From assembly GCA_964247055.1 (NCBI GenBank), contig OZ176053.1, positions 10,478,001 to 10,542,000 on the forward strand: a stretch of 64,000 nt of DNA. Direction: 5' to 3'. This DNA comes from Paragordius varius (lineage: Eukaryota > Nematomorpha). The notes below the pieces were generated by a model that saw only the letters and a list, made by a program, of their open reading frames with translations, was not told where the DNA came from and made no database searches. Shown one piece after another: positions 23,920 through 37,440 of this stretch (position 1 is its first letter; each line of letters starts with the position of its first letter). Made by a program: the position numbers and the translations under genes.

Positions 23920-26900
23920 ATGTTTTATGTATATTTAATAATCATCATTACTTCATCTTTTAACATACAATGCGATATCCCGAACTTAAAAATCCTAGAA
24001 CTCCACAATTTTCATAGGGCATATGTCAACCCTCCAGCTGGGGATATGACGAAATTGGTGAGCAATTAAATTTAATATTCGTTTCCTATAATTATCAGGT
24101 TATACATTTTTGTGTTTTAAAATATCTTAACAATAAGCAGTTTAGTATTTTCAAAATGATCTGGAATTTAGTCTTTAAATCAAATACCGTGATTGTTAAC
24201 ATATGCGCACATTATTGTTGGTCGATTGGTATTATAGTAGCTTATTTTATAAAGCAATTTTGTCCATAAATAAATAAAATAAAATGGTGTCAAAGAAATA
24301 GAAAAAGTTGTTTAATTTAAACCATTTGTTGTTTTTTATCCATACGCTACTGTATTGCCATGCCAATTTGTCAAAATATGGCCAACATATATATATATAT
24401 ACATACTATATTTCTTTCGGGTATGTAACTGTAAAAAATGGTTATCTTTATAAATTACCACAGGGTCGAGTAAGGTTCTTTTAGATTAAAAGGACCTATT
24501 TCTAATTTTGACTACCATCCAAACACCATTTTAATTTGCCTTTAATTACAGGTTTTGCCAATCTTATCTTTTTATTCCGGTAAGAAAATAGGTTAAGCGA
24601 TCCAAAATTTGTATGAATCAATGAAAATAATTTGAATTCACAACTTTGTACATGACACATAAAAAATTGTCAGCTCTACTTGTAATTTAATTTAAGTGTA
24701 TTTTATTAGAAGCAATAAAATAACCTTAAACATGACAAAAATGGTTATATGCTTCTGAAAAATATTTTACCATTGTTTTTGTAAAACTTTTGCGACCCAT
24801 AGAAATATAATATCTAGCAAATCGTAAAATTATTTTTCCAACCAATTAATGCGAACTAAAACTGACAAGGTGAGATGGATCATGATATGAACAAACTGGT
24901 TTTATTTTTTGCAAAATGATAAGGTTAAAAAAATGGACAAAACAAAACAATTATTTATAAATAATTATTTTGCCAGTTTATTTTCACGTTGTTAAATACC
25001 GATAGAAACAATTATTACAGTTAAGACGATTATCCACATAAACAAAATAATATAATTAAAAATTTAAATAAGCATCTAGATTTGAAATAAATGAAACATT
25101 ATAAAAATTTTCCTATTGAGAGTTGCACAAATTAAATAATTGATAATATAATATTTCATATTCACATCGGATTTTTATTTAAATTAAAAATATAAATTTT
25201 AAATTTTGGCTAAAATTATAACAAAATTTAAAACCATGACAAACCAATGATTCTATAAATTAAAAATAATTAATATGATGCTGACATATATATGATAAGA
25301 CAATTATAAAAAAAATTTAGAGAACAATAGTCGAAAAAAGAAATCAAAATTAACAAACTGGAATTAAAAAAATAAATTAAAGGCAAATCTAAATTCCTCA
25401 ATATTTATAAAAGAGGAGAGCTTTTGTAGCAAGTTAGTACAATAGTTCTGGGATTTCTTTCCATTCCTTATTATGTAGAAAATAATTAAAATAAATGGCT
25501 TTATAGAGATGGTACAAAAAGGGGGCATTGGTTGCTCAAACGCTTGCAGATAAATGCGCTTTCCAACATGGCAGCACTGTTACATCTGGTTAGATATTTA
25601 TTTTTTTGGGTGTTAAAAAAATTCTAGCAGATCAAATGGGTAAATAAATCATTATTTTTTACAAGAAGTATTAACGACGGAACTTTTAATCAATAACACT
25701 AGTCGACAAATTTGGACATTTTAAAGCACCACCACTCAAACCTTTGAAATTATGACTAATTTCAGTGTTTTAAAACCGAATTTGAAAAAATTTCTGATCC
25801 CGCCAATCAGAATTTTGAAATTTTATAGGTTTTTCAATTTTTCAAAAACAAGAGAAAATCGAGAGAAAATCAAATATAACTTTATAATAAAATGTTATTA
25901 TATTATAAATTTAATATCATTTAATAAAGCGTTTTAAACTCTATCTTTTGAATATAAATATGTCATTTAAATATCAGAGAGAAAAAAATAGTACGGACTT
26001 AAACGTCAAATTTTAGTCTTTTTTTTCAAGTGAATTTTAAACACATATAAAAATTTTTTAAAAAAACACTAAAAAAGGCATTCTATGGTTTAAACCTTCG
26101 GCTTTCAGATAGGCTATATTTTTTTGTTAGATTTCGTTCTTTCGAGTACTTATTAGACTTTTTCTCTTAAGTTGGTTCTTATAAAAAATCCTTTATTTAT
26201 ACCTAGTGGATATACCTTATTTTTTTGAAATTATTGGTTGTTTTGTATTTTGAATTTCAAATAGATGTTGTGTAGCCACTTTTAGTAGAATTTACCGTTA
26301 TGGGGTTGGACCATTTGTATTTACCTAATTTATATTTAATTTAATTGTAGAATTTATCTAACTTTATTCTGTAAATTGGTTAATTGGACATGTCAATTTG
26401 CCAGATTTTGCTTGCAAGTCTCTCTTATCGGACTTTACGATTACTTATTGTTATCTTTGCCATATCTGGCATAATTATAGGATCGCTTGGGGGATATGCA
26501 GAGCGTGTGCAGCCGCCCATATCTATCACACTATACATAAGCCTCTTTTAGATTTTTAATACTTTGGCTCTTAGCTTGTTTAGTATCTTATTTAATGCCT
26601 AGAATTTGTCATCCATGCATGGAATATTACTTGTATCGACTTGCTTGTTTGAATTTTTAAACATATGTACACGAGGAATGATTGTTATTTTTGAATTAAA
26701 TACAAATTTAAAAAGTAAATTTTGAAAAAATCCTATTGGTGGCCTCAATTTTCTTTTTTGTTTTGGCCTTTCCATGCCATTAGGTATCAGAAAATGCAAA
26801 AATAATGGGGTGGTGCAAAACCTTGTTGACTAGTGTAATCATAACTCTTAACAAAAAAAGGCATAAAAATTAAAATATTAGGAAATGAATTAAAAATGGA

Positions 26901-29900
26901 TAAATATTGGTTATAACGACAAGTTTAAATAATTGATGTCATTTTAAAAAGCCGACAAACAGATTGAACAAATTGAAAGTCATTTTGCCAAATATCAACA
27001 TAAAATTTCCTTTGTAACCATTATTGTTTCTATTATTTGGCATCTAAAAATCGTCAATATAAAATATATGTAATTTATTTCCTTATTCAAATGGAAAATA
27101 GCGATATTTTATACTTTACTTAACAATAAATTGTTGTGATATGTTTTAAATATTTAGAATTTCCACGTGGCGGGGGGCAAAACATTTATCGGGCTAGGGT
27201 GAGAGGTAATATCTCTTTGCCTAGCTGGGAAGATGTTATAAATGAATGGCATTCCGAAGTCGAAAATTTTACATATGGTGGTTATAATAGCGTAAAAAGC
27301 ATCGGACATTACACACAAGTATTATATATTAGGTTAATAAAAACGGTCGTGTGTTTTTAATATAAAAATTCAATACTAATGAAAACATAAAGTGTTTAAT
27401 GACCAATTTTAAATGTTTAGAGACCAATAAGTGGAAATGGTTTATTGCAAAAAGGGTTTGAGCCAACATTTTATTTTTCTCTCTCTGAAAAGCTCATAAC
27501 ATTACTAATACAATAATATGAAATTTATGTTTTTTCTATTTTTTATGTAAACGCTATAAAATTACCTGACATTAATTAAATAAATGCAGCATTTTTTCGA
27601 TCAAATGCAGCATTATTTTCATTCACACGCAACATATTTTTTATATGACTACTTTTTTTCAATCAAACGTAACACTTTTTAAAAAAACTTTTTCAAAAAA
27701 GAAATGCAATACAAGGCTATTGAGACCCTTGAAATGGGAGAACTTAAATATGGTATGGTAGGTAGGGCGCTGGACTCTTACACTGCGTGCCGGAGTTCGA
27801 ACCACGAAACTACATAATTTTTCTATCATCACTGTTAGGCAGGCAAGTGTTAAAGCCTTTACATGTTCGGATACAATTTAAGTCCTTACCCTTTAATAAA
27901 AAAGGAAAAGAGAGACTCTAAATTATATATTTATTTTATAAATTTTTTCCATTTCGAGAGTTTTTTATGCAGTTGATATTCAATTCAAGATGGTTTTTAC
28001 CTCTGATTTTAGGCTTATTTTTATGTATTTTTACCTTTTCTAAATATAATTTTTTCTAATGCACCATGTTAAGGTACTTAATAAAATAATTTAATAAATA
28101 ATATAATGCCTAAATATAATGAATCAATAGTAGCTATGTGCGAGATTAATAGTCATCGAAAGGAGACACACTGTATTACGGAATTACTTCAAATTTCAAA
28201 TGATATATATATATATATATATATATTTCATCAAAAATTAAAATAAATAATTTAGCATTGTGAACATCCTATAAACTTTCAAATTTCATTACTACCCAGT
28301 TTATGTTTACTATGTTTTTATGCATAAGCTAAAATTAAAATTCCTTATTAAATGTAATCTTAAAAGGTTGTAAATAATATCTAATATCTATAATATAATA
28401 TTGCATTAATTAAAACTGTCCTTAGATTCAAAATGATTTTGTTCAAAAAATTTTGATTAGAAAAATGATGTTTAATGTAGAATGTTGCCTTTGATATAAA
28501 AATTGTTCTTGAAAGAAAAAACTGATATAATATATTCATAAATTTGAAATGCTGAAGTTATTAATTATTTATTTGTTTAAAAGTACCGGACTAGTTATTG
28601 TTTGTTGGGTTACCTTACAATTTGTTTCCGTTATTCTATTTACCAGTTTAACATAATTTATTTTATAAAGCTGACCAAATAAATTTTGCGGCAAGCCAAT
28701 ATGACTTCGCTTTTTTCAATTTTAAAGACTCGTGCATTTTACTGTCGAAAAATTGTATGATTACATATCCATATTTATTTATATTTTATAATAATAGATG
28801 GTGTTTGCTCGCACCAACAAAATTGGTTGCGCCAAAGCTGTTTGTAAACAAGGGATATATACAACAGCTATATATGTTTGTAATTATTATCCTGGGTAAG
28901 CTTAGCTTAAATTATTGTTTCAACTGAAATTCTAAATTTTTTGAGTTTTACCTCTAATAGCCAAACTGACATCAATCGACCGTATCGTTCAACCAAAACT
29001 CAATCATGTAAATACTGTGGATCCAAACTAAAATGCCCCAAAGGTAAAAGATTTTCAGGACGATTAATAACGGAATGCGGTATATTTCATCATCTAAATT
29101 CCTATTTCAATATATTTTGCCTTTTTGTTTATCAGGGGAGCTGCGTATTTTCACACAGTAGACCGTTTCCCATATTGGCCCCAAAATTGTGGGAAAAATA
29201 TATGGGCAGGGCATCATGATTTTTTTTTAAATTCTATATAATTTTCCCATCATCACTGTCAGTTGGCAGGCGTGTGTCAAAAGTCCCGGTACAATTTAAA
29301 AATGGCTAACAAGACACTCTAAAAAACTGTATATATATATATATATATCTATATATTTATAAAAATGGAAAATGCTGGCTTTGTGATCTGGTACAGGAAA
29401 ACCGGTAGACCCAATCAAATCCAAATATCGAAAAAATATAATCATTAATGAATGCCCCGACAATAGCTTCGCCCTTTTTTTGAAATAGGCCCCCAGTTCG
29501 GGCCCACCCCGTATGAAAAACGGTTTTTTTTGAAAACAGAAGTTCACAAAAATCGTGTCTTTGAGACAATTTTCCGGAGAACGTGTTGGACCATTCAATT
29601 TCAAATATGATTATTGTTTACTTATTTTCGATTGCGCCGAACATAGCCGAGCCACTTTTTTGATTTAGGCCCTCTTTTTACCCGCTCCCCCCGTAAAATG
29701 CCACCTTTTTCAAAAAACAAAGTCCACAAAAATAATTTTTTAAATCGATTTTTCGCCCTAGGTATGAGACCGTAAAAATTCTATATGGATTCCACGTATT
29801 CCCTGTTAAAAGGCAAAAATTTTAGTCTACCGTTTATTTGATGATAGCTGCTGGGTAAGGAGCTACCCGCTAAAAACTGATTTTTCATATAACTTTGTGA

Positions 29901-32900
29901 TCTGTTTCCGGAAAACCGGTGAACCCAATCAAATCCAAACATCGAAAAAATTTAATCATTAATGAATGCCCCGACAATAGCTTCGCCCTTTTTTGGAATG
30001 AGGTCCCCACTTTGGGCCCACCCCGTGTGAAAAATGGGTTAAGTCAATTTTTTGGAGAACGTGTTGGACCATTCAATTTCAAATATGATTTTTGTTTACA
30101 TATTTTCGATTGCGCCGAACATAGTCGAGTCACCTTTTTGATTTAGGCCCTCTTTTTACCCGCTCCCCCCGTAAAATGCCACCTTTTTCAAAAAAAACAA
30201 AGTTAACAAAAATATTTTTTTGTATGTATTTTTTTGCCCACGGTATGAGACTGTAAAAATTCGAGAAAGATTTTTCGTATTGCCTGTTAAAAGGCAAAAA
30301 TTTTAGTCAAGCGTTTCTTTGATGATAGATGCTGAGTAAGGAGTATCTATCATATGTATAGCATGTGAAAAGATATATGGATATTAATACATTATTTATG
30401 GTAATCTATATATTTATAAAAATGGAAAATGCTGGCTTTGTGATCTGGTACAGGAAAACCGGTAGACCCAATCAAATCCAAATATCGAAAAAATATAATC
30501 ATTAATGAATGCCCCGACAATAGCTTCGCCTTTTTTTGAAATAGGCCCCCAGTTCGGGCCCACCCCGTATGAAAAACGGTTTTTTTTTGAAAACAGAAGT
30601 TCACAAAAATCGTGTCTTTGAGACAATTTTCCGGAGAACGTGTTGGACCATTCAATTTCAAATATGATTATTGTTTACTTATTTTCGATTGCGCCGAACA
30701 TAGCCGAGCCACTTTTTTGATTTAGGCCCTCTTTTTACCCGCTCCCCCCGTAAAATGCCACCTTTTTCAAAAAACAAAGTCCACAAAAATAATTTTTTAA
30801 ATCGATTTTTCGCCCTAGGTATGAGACCGTAAAAATTCTATATGGATTCCACGTATTCCCTGTTAAAAGGCAAAAATTTTGGTCTACCGTTTATTTGATG
30901 ATAGCTGCTGGGTAAGGAGCTACCCGCTAAAAACTGATTTTTCATATAACTTTGTGATCTGTTTCCGGAAAACCGGTGAACCCAATCAAATCCAAACATC
31001 GAAAAAATTTAATCATTAATGAATGCCCCGACAATAGCTTCGCCCTTTTTTGGAATTAGGTCCCCAGTTTGGGCCCACCCCGTGTGAAAAATGGGTTAAG
31101 TCAATTTTTTGGAGAACGTGTTGGACCATTCAATTTCAAATATGATTTTTGTTTACATATTTTCGATTGCGCCGAACATAGTCACCTTTTTGATTTAGGC
31201 CCTCTTTTTACCCGCTCCCCCCGTAAAATGCCACCTTTTTCAAAAAAAACAAAGTTAACAAAAATATTTTTTTGATTGTATTTTTTTGCCCACGGTATGA
31301 GACTGTAAAAATTCGAGAAAGATTTTTCGTATTGCCTGTTAAAAGGCAAAAATTTTAGTCAAGCGTTTCTTTGATGATAGATGCTGAGTAAGGAGTATCT
31401 ATCATATGTATAGCATGTGAAAAGATATATGGATATTAATACATTATTTATGGTAATCTATATATTTATAAAAATGGAAAATGCTGGCTTTGTGATCTGG
31501 TACAGGAAAACCGGTAGACCCAATCAAATCCAAATATCGAAAAAATATAATCATTAATGAATGCCCCGACAATAGCTTCGCCTTTTTTTGAAATAGGCCC
31601 CCAGTTCGGGCCCACCCCGTATGAAAAACGGTTTTTTTTTGAAAACAGAAGTTCACAAAAATCGTGTCTTTGAGACAATTTTCCGGAGAACGTGTTGGAC
31701 CATTCAATTTCAAATATGATTTTTGTTTACTTATTTTCGATTGCGCCGAACATAGCCGAGCCACTTTTTTGATTTAGGCCCTCTTTTTACCCGCTCCCCC
31801 CGTAAAATGCCATTTTTTTCAAAAAGCAAAGTCCACAAAAATAATTTTCTAAATCGATTTTTCGCCCTAGGTATGAGACCGTAAAAATTCTATATGGATT
31901 CCACGTATTCCCTGTTAAAAGGCAAAAATTTTGGTCTACCGTTTATTTGATGATAGCTGCTGGGTAAGGAGCTACCCGGTAAAAACTGATTTTTCATATA
32001 ATTTAGTGATCTGTTTCCGGAAAACCGGTGAACCCAATCAGTTTTAAACATCGAAAAAATTTAATCATTAATGAATGCCCCGACAATAGCTTCGCCCTTT
32101 TTTGGAATGAGGTCCCCACTTTGGGCCCACCCCGTGTGAAAAATGGGTTAAGTCAATTTTTTGGAGAACGTGTTGGACCATTCAATTTCAAATATGATTT
32201 TTGTTTACATATTTTCGATTGCGCCGAACATAGTCGAGTCACCTTTTTGATTTAGGCCCTCTTTTTACCCGCTCCCCCCGTAAAATGCCACCTTTTTCAA
32301 AAAAAACAAAGTTAACAAAAATATTTTTTTGTATGTATTTTTTTGCCCACGGTATGAGACTGTAAAAATTCGAGAAAGATTTTTCGTATTGCCTGTTAAA
32401 AGGCAAAAATTTTAGTCAAGCGTTTCTTTGATGATAGATGCTGAGTAAGGAGTATCTATCATATGTATAGCATGTGAAAAGATATATGGATATTAATACA
32501 TTATTTATGGTAATCTATATATTTATAAAAATGGAAAATGCTGGCTTTGTGATCTGGTACAGGAAAACCGGTAGACCCAATCAAATCCAAATATCGAAAA
32601 AATATAATCATTAATGAATGCCCCGACAATAGCTTCGCCTTTTTTTGAAATAGGCCCCCAGTTCGGGCCCACCCCGTATGAAAAACGGTTTTTTTTTGAA
32701 AACAGAAGTTCACAAAAATCGTGTCTTTGAGACAATTTTCCGGAGAACGTGTTGGACCATTCAATTTCAAATATGATTATTGTTTACTTATTTTCGATTG
32801 CGCCGAACATAGCCGAGCCACTTTTTTGATTTAGGCCCTCTTTTTACCCGCTCCCCCCGTAAAATGCCACCTTTTTCAAAAAACAAAGTCCACAAAAATA

Positions 32901-35900
32901 ATTTTTTAAATCGATTTTTCGCCCTAGGTATGAGACCGTAAAAATTCTATATGGATTCCACGTATTCCCTGTTAAAAGGCAAAAATTTTGGTCTACCGTT
33001 TATTTGATGATAGCTGCTGGGTAAGGAGCTACCCGCTAAAAACTGATTTTTCATATAACTTTGTGATCTGTTTCCGGAAAACCGGTGAACCCAATCAAAT
33101 CCAAACATCGAAAAAATTTAATCATTAATGAATGCCCCGACAATAGCTTCGCCCTTTTTTGGAATTAGGTCCCCAGTTTGGGCCCACCCCGTGTGAAAAA
33201 TGGGTTAAGTCAATTTTTTGGAGAACGTGTTGGACCATTCAATTTCAAATATGATTTTTGTTTACATATTTTCGATTGCGCCGAACATAGTCACCTTTTT
33301 GATTTAGGCCCTCTTTTTACCCGCTCCCCCCGTAAAATGCCACCTTTTTCAAAAAAAACAAAGTTAACAAAAATATTTTTTTGATTGTATTTTTTTGCCC
33401 ACGGTATGAGACTGTAAAAATTCGAGAAAGATTTTTCGTATTGCCTGTTAAAAGGCAAAAATTTTAGTCAAGCGTTTCTTTGATGATAGATGCTGAGTAA
33501 GGAGTATCTATCATATGTATAGCATGTGAAAAGATATATGGATATTAATACATTATTTATGGTAATCTATATATTTATAAAAATGGAAAATGCTGGCTTT
33601 GTGATCTGGTACAGGAAAACCGGTAGACCCAATCAAATCCAAATATCGAAAAAATATAATCATTAATGAATGCCCCGACAATAGCTTCGCCTTTTTTTGA
33701 AATAGGCCCCCAGTTCGGGCCCACCCCGTATGAAAAACGGTTTTTTTTTGAAAACAGAAGTTCACAAAAATCGTGTCTTTGAGACAATTTTCCGGAGAAC
33801 GTGTTGGACCATTCAATTTCAAATATGATTTTTGTTTACTTATTTTCGATTGCGCCGAACATAGCCGAGCCACTTTTTTGATTTAGGCCCTCTTTTTACC
33901 CGCTCCCCCCGTAAAATGCCATTTTTTTCAAAAAGCAAAGTCCACAAAAATAATTTTCTAAATCGATTTTTCGCCCTAGGTATGAGACCGTAAAAATTCT
34001 ATATGGATTCCACGTATTCCCTGTTAAAAGGCAAAAATTTTGGTCTACCGTTTATTTGATGATAGCTGCTGGGTAAGGAGCTACCCGGTAAAAACTGATT
34101 TTTCATATAATTTAGTGATCTGTTTCCGGAAAACCGGTGAACCCAATCAGTTTTAAACATCGAAAAAATTTAATCATTAATGAATGCCCCGACAATAGCT
34201 TCGCCCTTTTTTGGAATGAGGTCCCCACTTTGGGCCCACCCCGTGTGAAAAATGGGTTAAGTCAATTTTTTGGAGAACGTGTTGGACCATTCAATTTCAA
34301 ATATGATTTTTGTTTACATATTTTCGATTGCGCCGAACATAGTCGAGTCACCTTTTTGATTTAGGCCCTCTTTTTACCCGCTCCCCCCGTAAAATGCCAC
34401 CTTTTTCAAAAAAAACAAAGTTAACAAAAATATTTTTTTGTATGTATTTTTTTGCCCACGGTATGAGACTGTAAAAATTCGAGAAAGATTTTTCGTATTG
34501 CCTGTTAAAAGGCAAAAATTTTAGTCAAGCGTTTCTTTGATGATAGATGCTGAGTAAGGAGTATCTATCATATGTATAGCATGTGAAAAGATATATGGAT
34601 ATTAATACATTATTTATGGTAATCTATATATTTATAAAAATGGAAAATGCTGGCTTTGTGATCTGGTACAGGAAAACCGGTAGACCCAATCAAATCCAAA
34701 TATCGAAAAAATATAATCATTAATGAATGCCCCGACAATAACTTCGCCTTTTTTTGAAATAGGCCCCCAGTTCGGGCCCACCCCGTATGAAAAACGGTTT
34801 TTTTTTGAAAACAGAAGTTCACAAAAATCGTGTCTTTGAGACAATTTTCCGGAGAACGTGTTGGACCATTCAATTTCAAATATGATTATTGTTTACTTAT
34901 TTTCGATTGCGCCGAACATAGCCGAGCCACTTTTTTGATTTAGGCCCTCTTTTTACCCGCTCCCCCCGTAAAATGCCACCTTTTTCAAAAAACAAAGTCC
35001 ACAAAAATAATTTTTTAAATCGATTTTTCGCCCTAGGTATGAGACCGTAAAAATTCTATATGGATTCCACGTATTCCCTGTTAAAAGGCAAAAATTTTGG
35101 TCTACCGTTTATTTGATGATAGCTGCTGGGTAAGGAGCTACCCGCTAAAAACTGATTTTTCATATAACTTTGTGATCTGTTTCCGGAAAACCGGTGAACC
35201 CAATCAAATCCAAACATCGAAAAAATTTAATCATTAATGAATGCCCCGACAATAGCTTCGCCCTTTTTTGGAATTAGGTCCCCAGTTTGGGCCCACCCCG
35301 TGTGAAAAATGGGTTAAGTCAATTTTTTGGAGAACGTGTTGGACCATTCAATTTCAAATATGATTTTTGTTTACATATTTTCGATTGCGCCGAACATAGT
35401 CACCTTTTTGATTTAGGCCCTCTTTTTACCCGCTCCCCCCGTAAAATGCCACCTTTTTCAAAAAAAACAAAGTTAACAAAAATATTTTTTTGATTGTATT
35501 TTTTTGCCCACGGTATGAGACTGTAAAAATTCGAGAAAGATTTTTCGTATTGCCTGTTAAAAGGCAAAAATTTTAGTCAAGCGTTTCTTTGATGATAGAT
35601 GCTGAGTAAGGAGTATCTATCATATGTATAGCATGTGAAAAGATATATGGATATTAATACATTATTTATGGTAATCTATATATTTATAAAAATGGAAAAT
35701 GCTGGCTTTGTGATCTGGTACAGGAAAACCGGTAGACCCAATCAAATCCAAATATCGAAAAAATATAATCATTAATGAATGCCCCGACAATAGCTTCGCC
35801 TTTTTTTGAAATAGGCCCCCAGTTCGGGCCCACCCCGTATGAAAAACGGTTTTTTTTTGAAAACAGAAGTTCACAAAAATCGTGTCTTTGAGACAATTTT

Positions 35901-37440
35901 CCGGAGAACGTGTTGGACCATTCAATTTCAAATATGATTTTTGTTTACTTATTTTCGATTGCGCCGAACATAGCCGAGCCACTTTTTTGATTTAGGCCCT
36001 CTTTTTACCCGCTCCCCCCGTAAAATGCCATTTTTTTCAAAAAGCAAAGTCCACAAAAATAATTTTCTAAATCGATTTTTCGCCCTAGGTATGAGACCGT
36101 AAAAATTCTATATGGATTCCACGTATTCCCTGTTAAAAGGCAAAAATTTTGGTCTACCGTTTATTTGATGATAGCTGCTGGGTAAGGAGCTACCCGGTAA
36201 AAACTGATTTTTCATATAATTTAGTGATCTGTTTCCGGAAAACCGGTGAACCCAATCAGTTTTAAACATCGAAAAAATTTAATCATTAATGAATGTCCCG
36301 ACAATAGCATCGCCCTTTTTTTGAAATAGGCCCCCAGTTCGGGCCCACCCCGTATGAAAAACGGTTTTTTTTGAAAACAGAAGTCCACAAAATCGTGTTT
36401 TTGAGACAATTTTCCGAAGAACGTGTTGGACCATTCAATTTCAAATATGATTTTTGTTTACTTATTTTCGATTGCGCCGAACATAGCCGAGCCACATTTT
36501 TGATTTAGGCCCTCTTTTTACCCGCTCCCCCCGTAAAATGCCACCTTTTTCAAAAAACAAAGTCCACAAAAATAATTTTTTAAATCGATTTTTCACCCTA
36601 GGTATGAGACTGTAAAAATTCGAGAAAGATTTTTCTTATTGCCTGTTAAAAGGCAAAAATTTTAGTCAAGCGTTTCTTTGATGATAGATGCTGAGTAAGG
36701 AGTATCTATCATATGTATAGCATGTTAAAAGATATATGGATATTAATATATTATTTATGGTAATCTATATATTTATAAAAATGGAAAATGCTGGCTTTGC
36801 TATCTGGTAGAGGAAAACCGGTAGACCCAATCAAATCCAAACTTCGAACCCCCCCCCCCCCCCCCCCCCCAAAAGTCCGAAGGACTTCCTCGGGCTGCGT
36901 AGCAGCACGAGATTCACGCTAGTATATATATATATTTATTTAATAATGTATGATAAATAACAATAGGCTAAAAAAGATATTTGAGGAGCAATAAATAAAT
37001 TAATTTTTTCTTATTTAATTTGATTTTAAGACTAAGATTTGAAGGGTGTTTTGGCTTTTAAATGATTGTAACGAAAAAAATGAGATTTATCGGCAAAGTG
37101 TGCATGATGATCAGAATAACCAAATTATGGGCGTTGTTTATTTTAAAAAGGCTCATTACGCAGGGGTCCCCCACTAAGTCACATGAACACTCTTTTAAAA
37201 TAATATATATATATATATATGGATATATTATTTCTAGATATTCCATGTTACGATAAATATTCAAATTGTAAATGTCTAAGATGCCCGATTGAAGGTTGTA
37301 TCTTAACATGCAACAAGTGTGAGAATATGAATACTACACATGTTGTTTCACAATATTGTTACGAGGCAAAGTCTATTAAAGCTGTCAAATACCTAACAGA
37401 AAAATATGCCCAGTGCAGACTCGAGCCAACAAAACGGTAA
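23920..37440 (+). CDS. Secreted CAP-domain (CRISP/venom-allergen-like) protein
   Basis: Six exons (23920-24057, 25507-25588, 27158-27318, 28798-28895, 28961-29043, 37238-37440) join in frame to 254 aa. Residues 1-18 form a hydrophobic signal peptide ending 'FNIQC'. The CAP fold follows: 'LHNFHRAYVNPPAGDMTKL', 'ADKCAFQHG' (His67), 'GGGQNIY', 'WHSEVENF' (Glu107) and 'GHYTQMVF' (His124), then the CAP2-like 'YVCNYYPG'. A hinge 'QSCKYCGSKLKCPK' leads to a cysteine-rich C-terminus with ten-plus Cys, as in CRISPs. The family secretes proteins acting on channels, lipids or immune targets; the activity here is unknown. Oddities: the first CAP glutamate is Gln81, the usual Trp of HYTQxVW is Phe, and the last intron (8.2 kb) contains a Helitron satellite. 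Length fits CRISPs (about 240 aa). Confidence 0.9.
27745..27915 (+). mobile_element. tRNA-derived SINE
   Basis: An A-box-like TGGTAGGTAGGG (27756-27767) and a good B box GAGTTCGAACC (27793-27803) give a Pol III promoter. 'GGACTCTTA' between them resembles a tRNA-Lys(CTT) anticodon arm. The tRNA fold is degraded and followed by an unrelated tail, 'ATCATCACTGTTAGGCAGGC', to an A-rich end near 27905. The same tail recurs at 29233-29330. It lies in intron 3 of the CAP gene. Confidence 0.6.
28203..28227. repeat. (TA)n microsatellite
   Basis: Uninterrupted TA dinucleotide run in CAP intron 3. Similar runs occur near 37204-37221, 39859-39885, 43840-43861, 48256-48280, 50214-50233 and 52676-52692. 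Confidence 0.9.
29233..29330 (+). mobile_element. SINE 3' tail, second copy
   Basis: 'ATCATCACTGTCAGTTGGCAGG' followed by 'TACAATTTAA' and 'AGACACTCTAAAA' parallels the tail of the SINE at 27745-27915. The tRNA-like head is not recognisable upstream. It ends next to the TA microsatellite that received the Helitron. Confidence 0.5.
29348..36922 (+). mobile_element. Non-autonomous Helitron with internal higher-order tandem array
   Basis: It begins TCTATATATTTATAAAAATG, preceded by A (29347), and ends ATTCACGCTAG (36912-36922), followed by T. Near the 3' end are a 22-C run (36849-36870) and the hairpin around GCTGC-GTA-GCAGC, identical to the copy at 5321-6631. Units starting with the same 5' sequence begin at 29348, 30405, 31457, 32514, 33566, 34623, 35675 and 36764, so spacing alternates 1057/1052 bp. 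Each unit is itself two related halves of about 530 bp. The element inserted in a TA microsatellite within intron 5 of the CAP gene. It has no Rep/helicase, and the repeated 70-106-codon open frames in it are not genes. Confidence 0.85.
30405..36292 (+). repeat. 2,109-bp higher-order tandem repeat inside the Helitron
   Basis: Copies run 30405-32513, 32514-34622 and 34623 to about 36292 (partial). Each pairs a 1,052-bp and a 1,057-bp unit. The lengths differ because one half lacks five bases: 'CATAGTCACC' against 'CATAGTCGAGTCACC'. By eye the copies are virtually identical; the one difference I noted is G to A at 34741. Expansion must be very recent, or maintained by gene conversion. Confidence 0.85.

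Noticed and set aside
24552-24582. Mini-exon after an ACAG acceptor and before GTAAG in CAP intron 1
   Set aside because: Its reading (VLPILSFYS) does not fit the CAP fold, and exons 1 and 2 already join in phase 0.
27750-27815. Functional tRNA gene
   Set aside because: A and B boxes are present, but I cannot pair a full acceptor stem, and the sequence runs into a repeated tail. SINE fits better.
29348-36922. CRISPR-like or classical satellite array
   Set aside because: Units are over 1 kb with no short spacers, and the array has Helitron termini, so it is a transposon-internal repeat.
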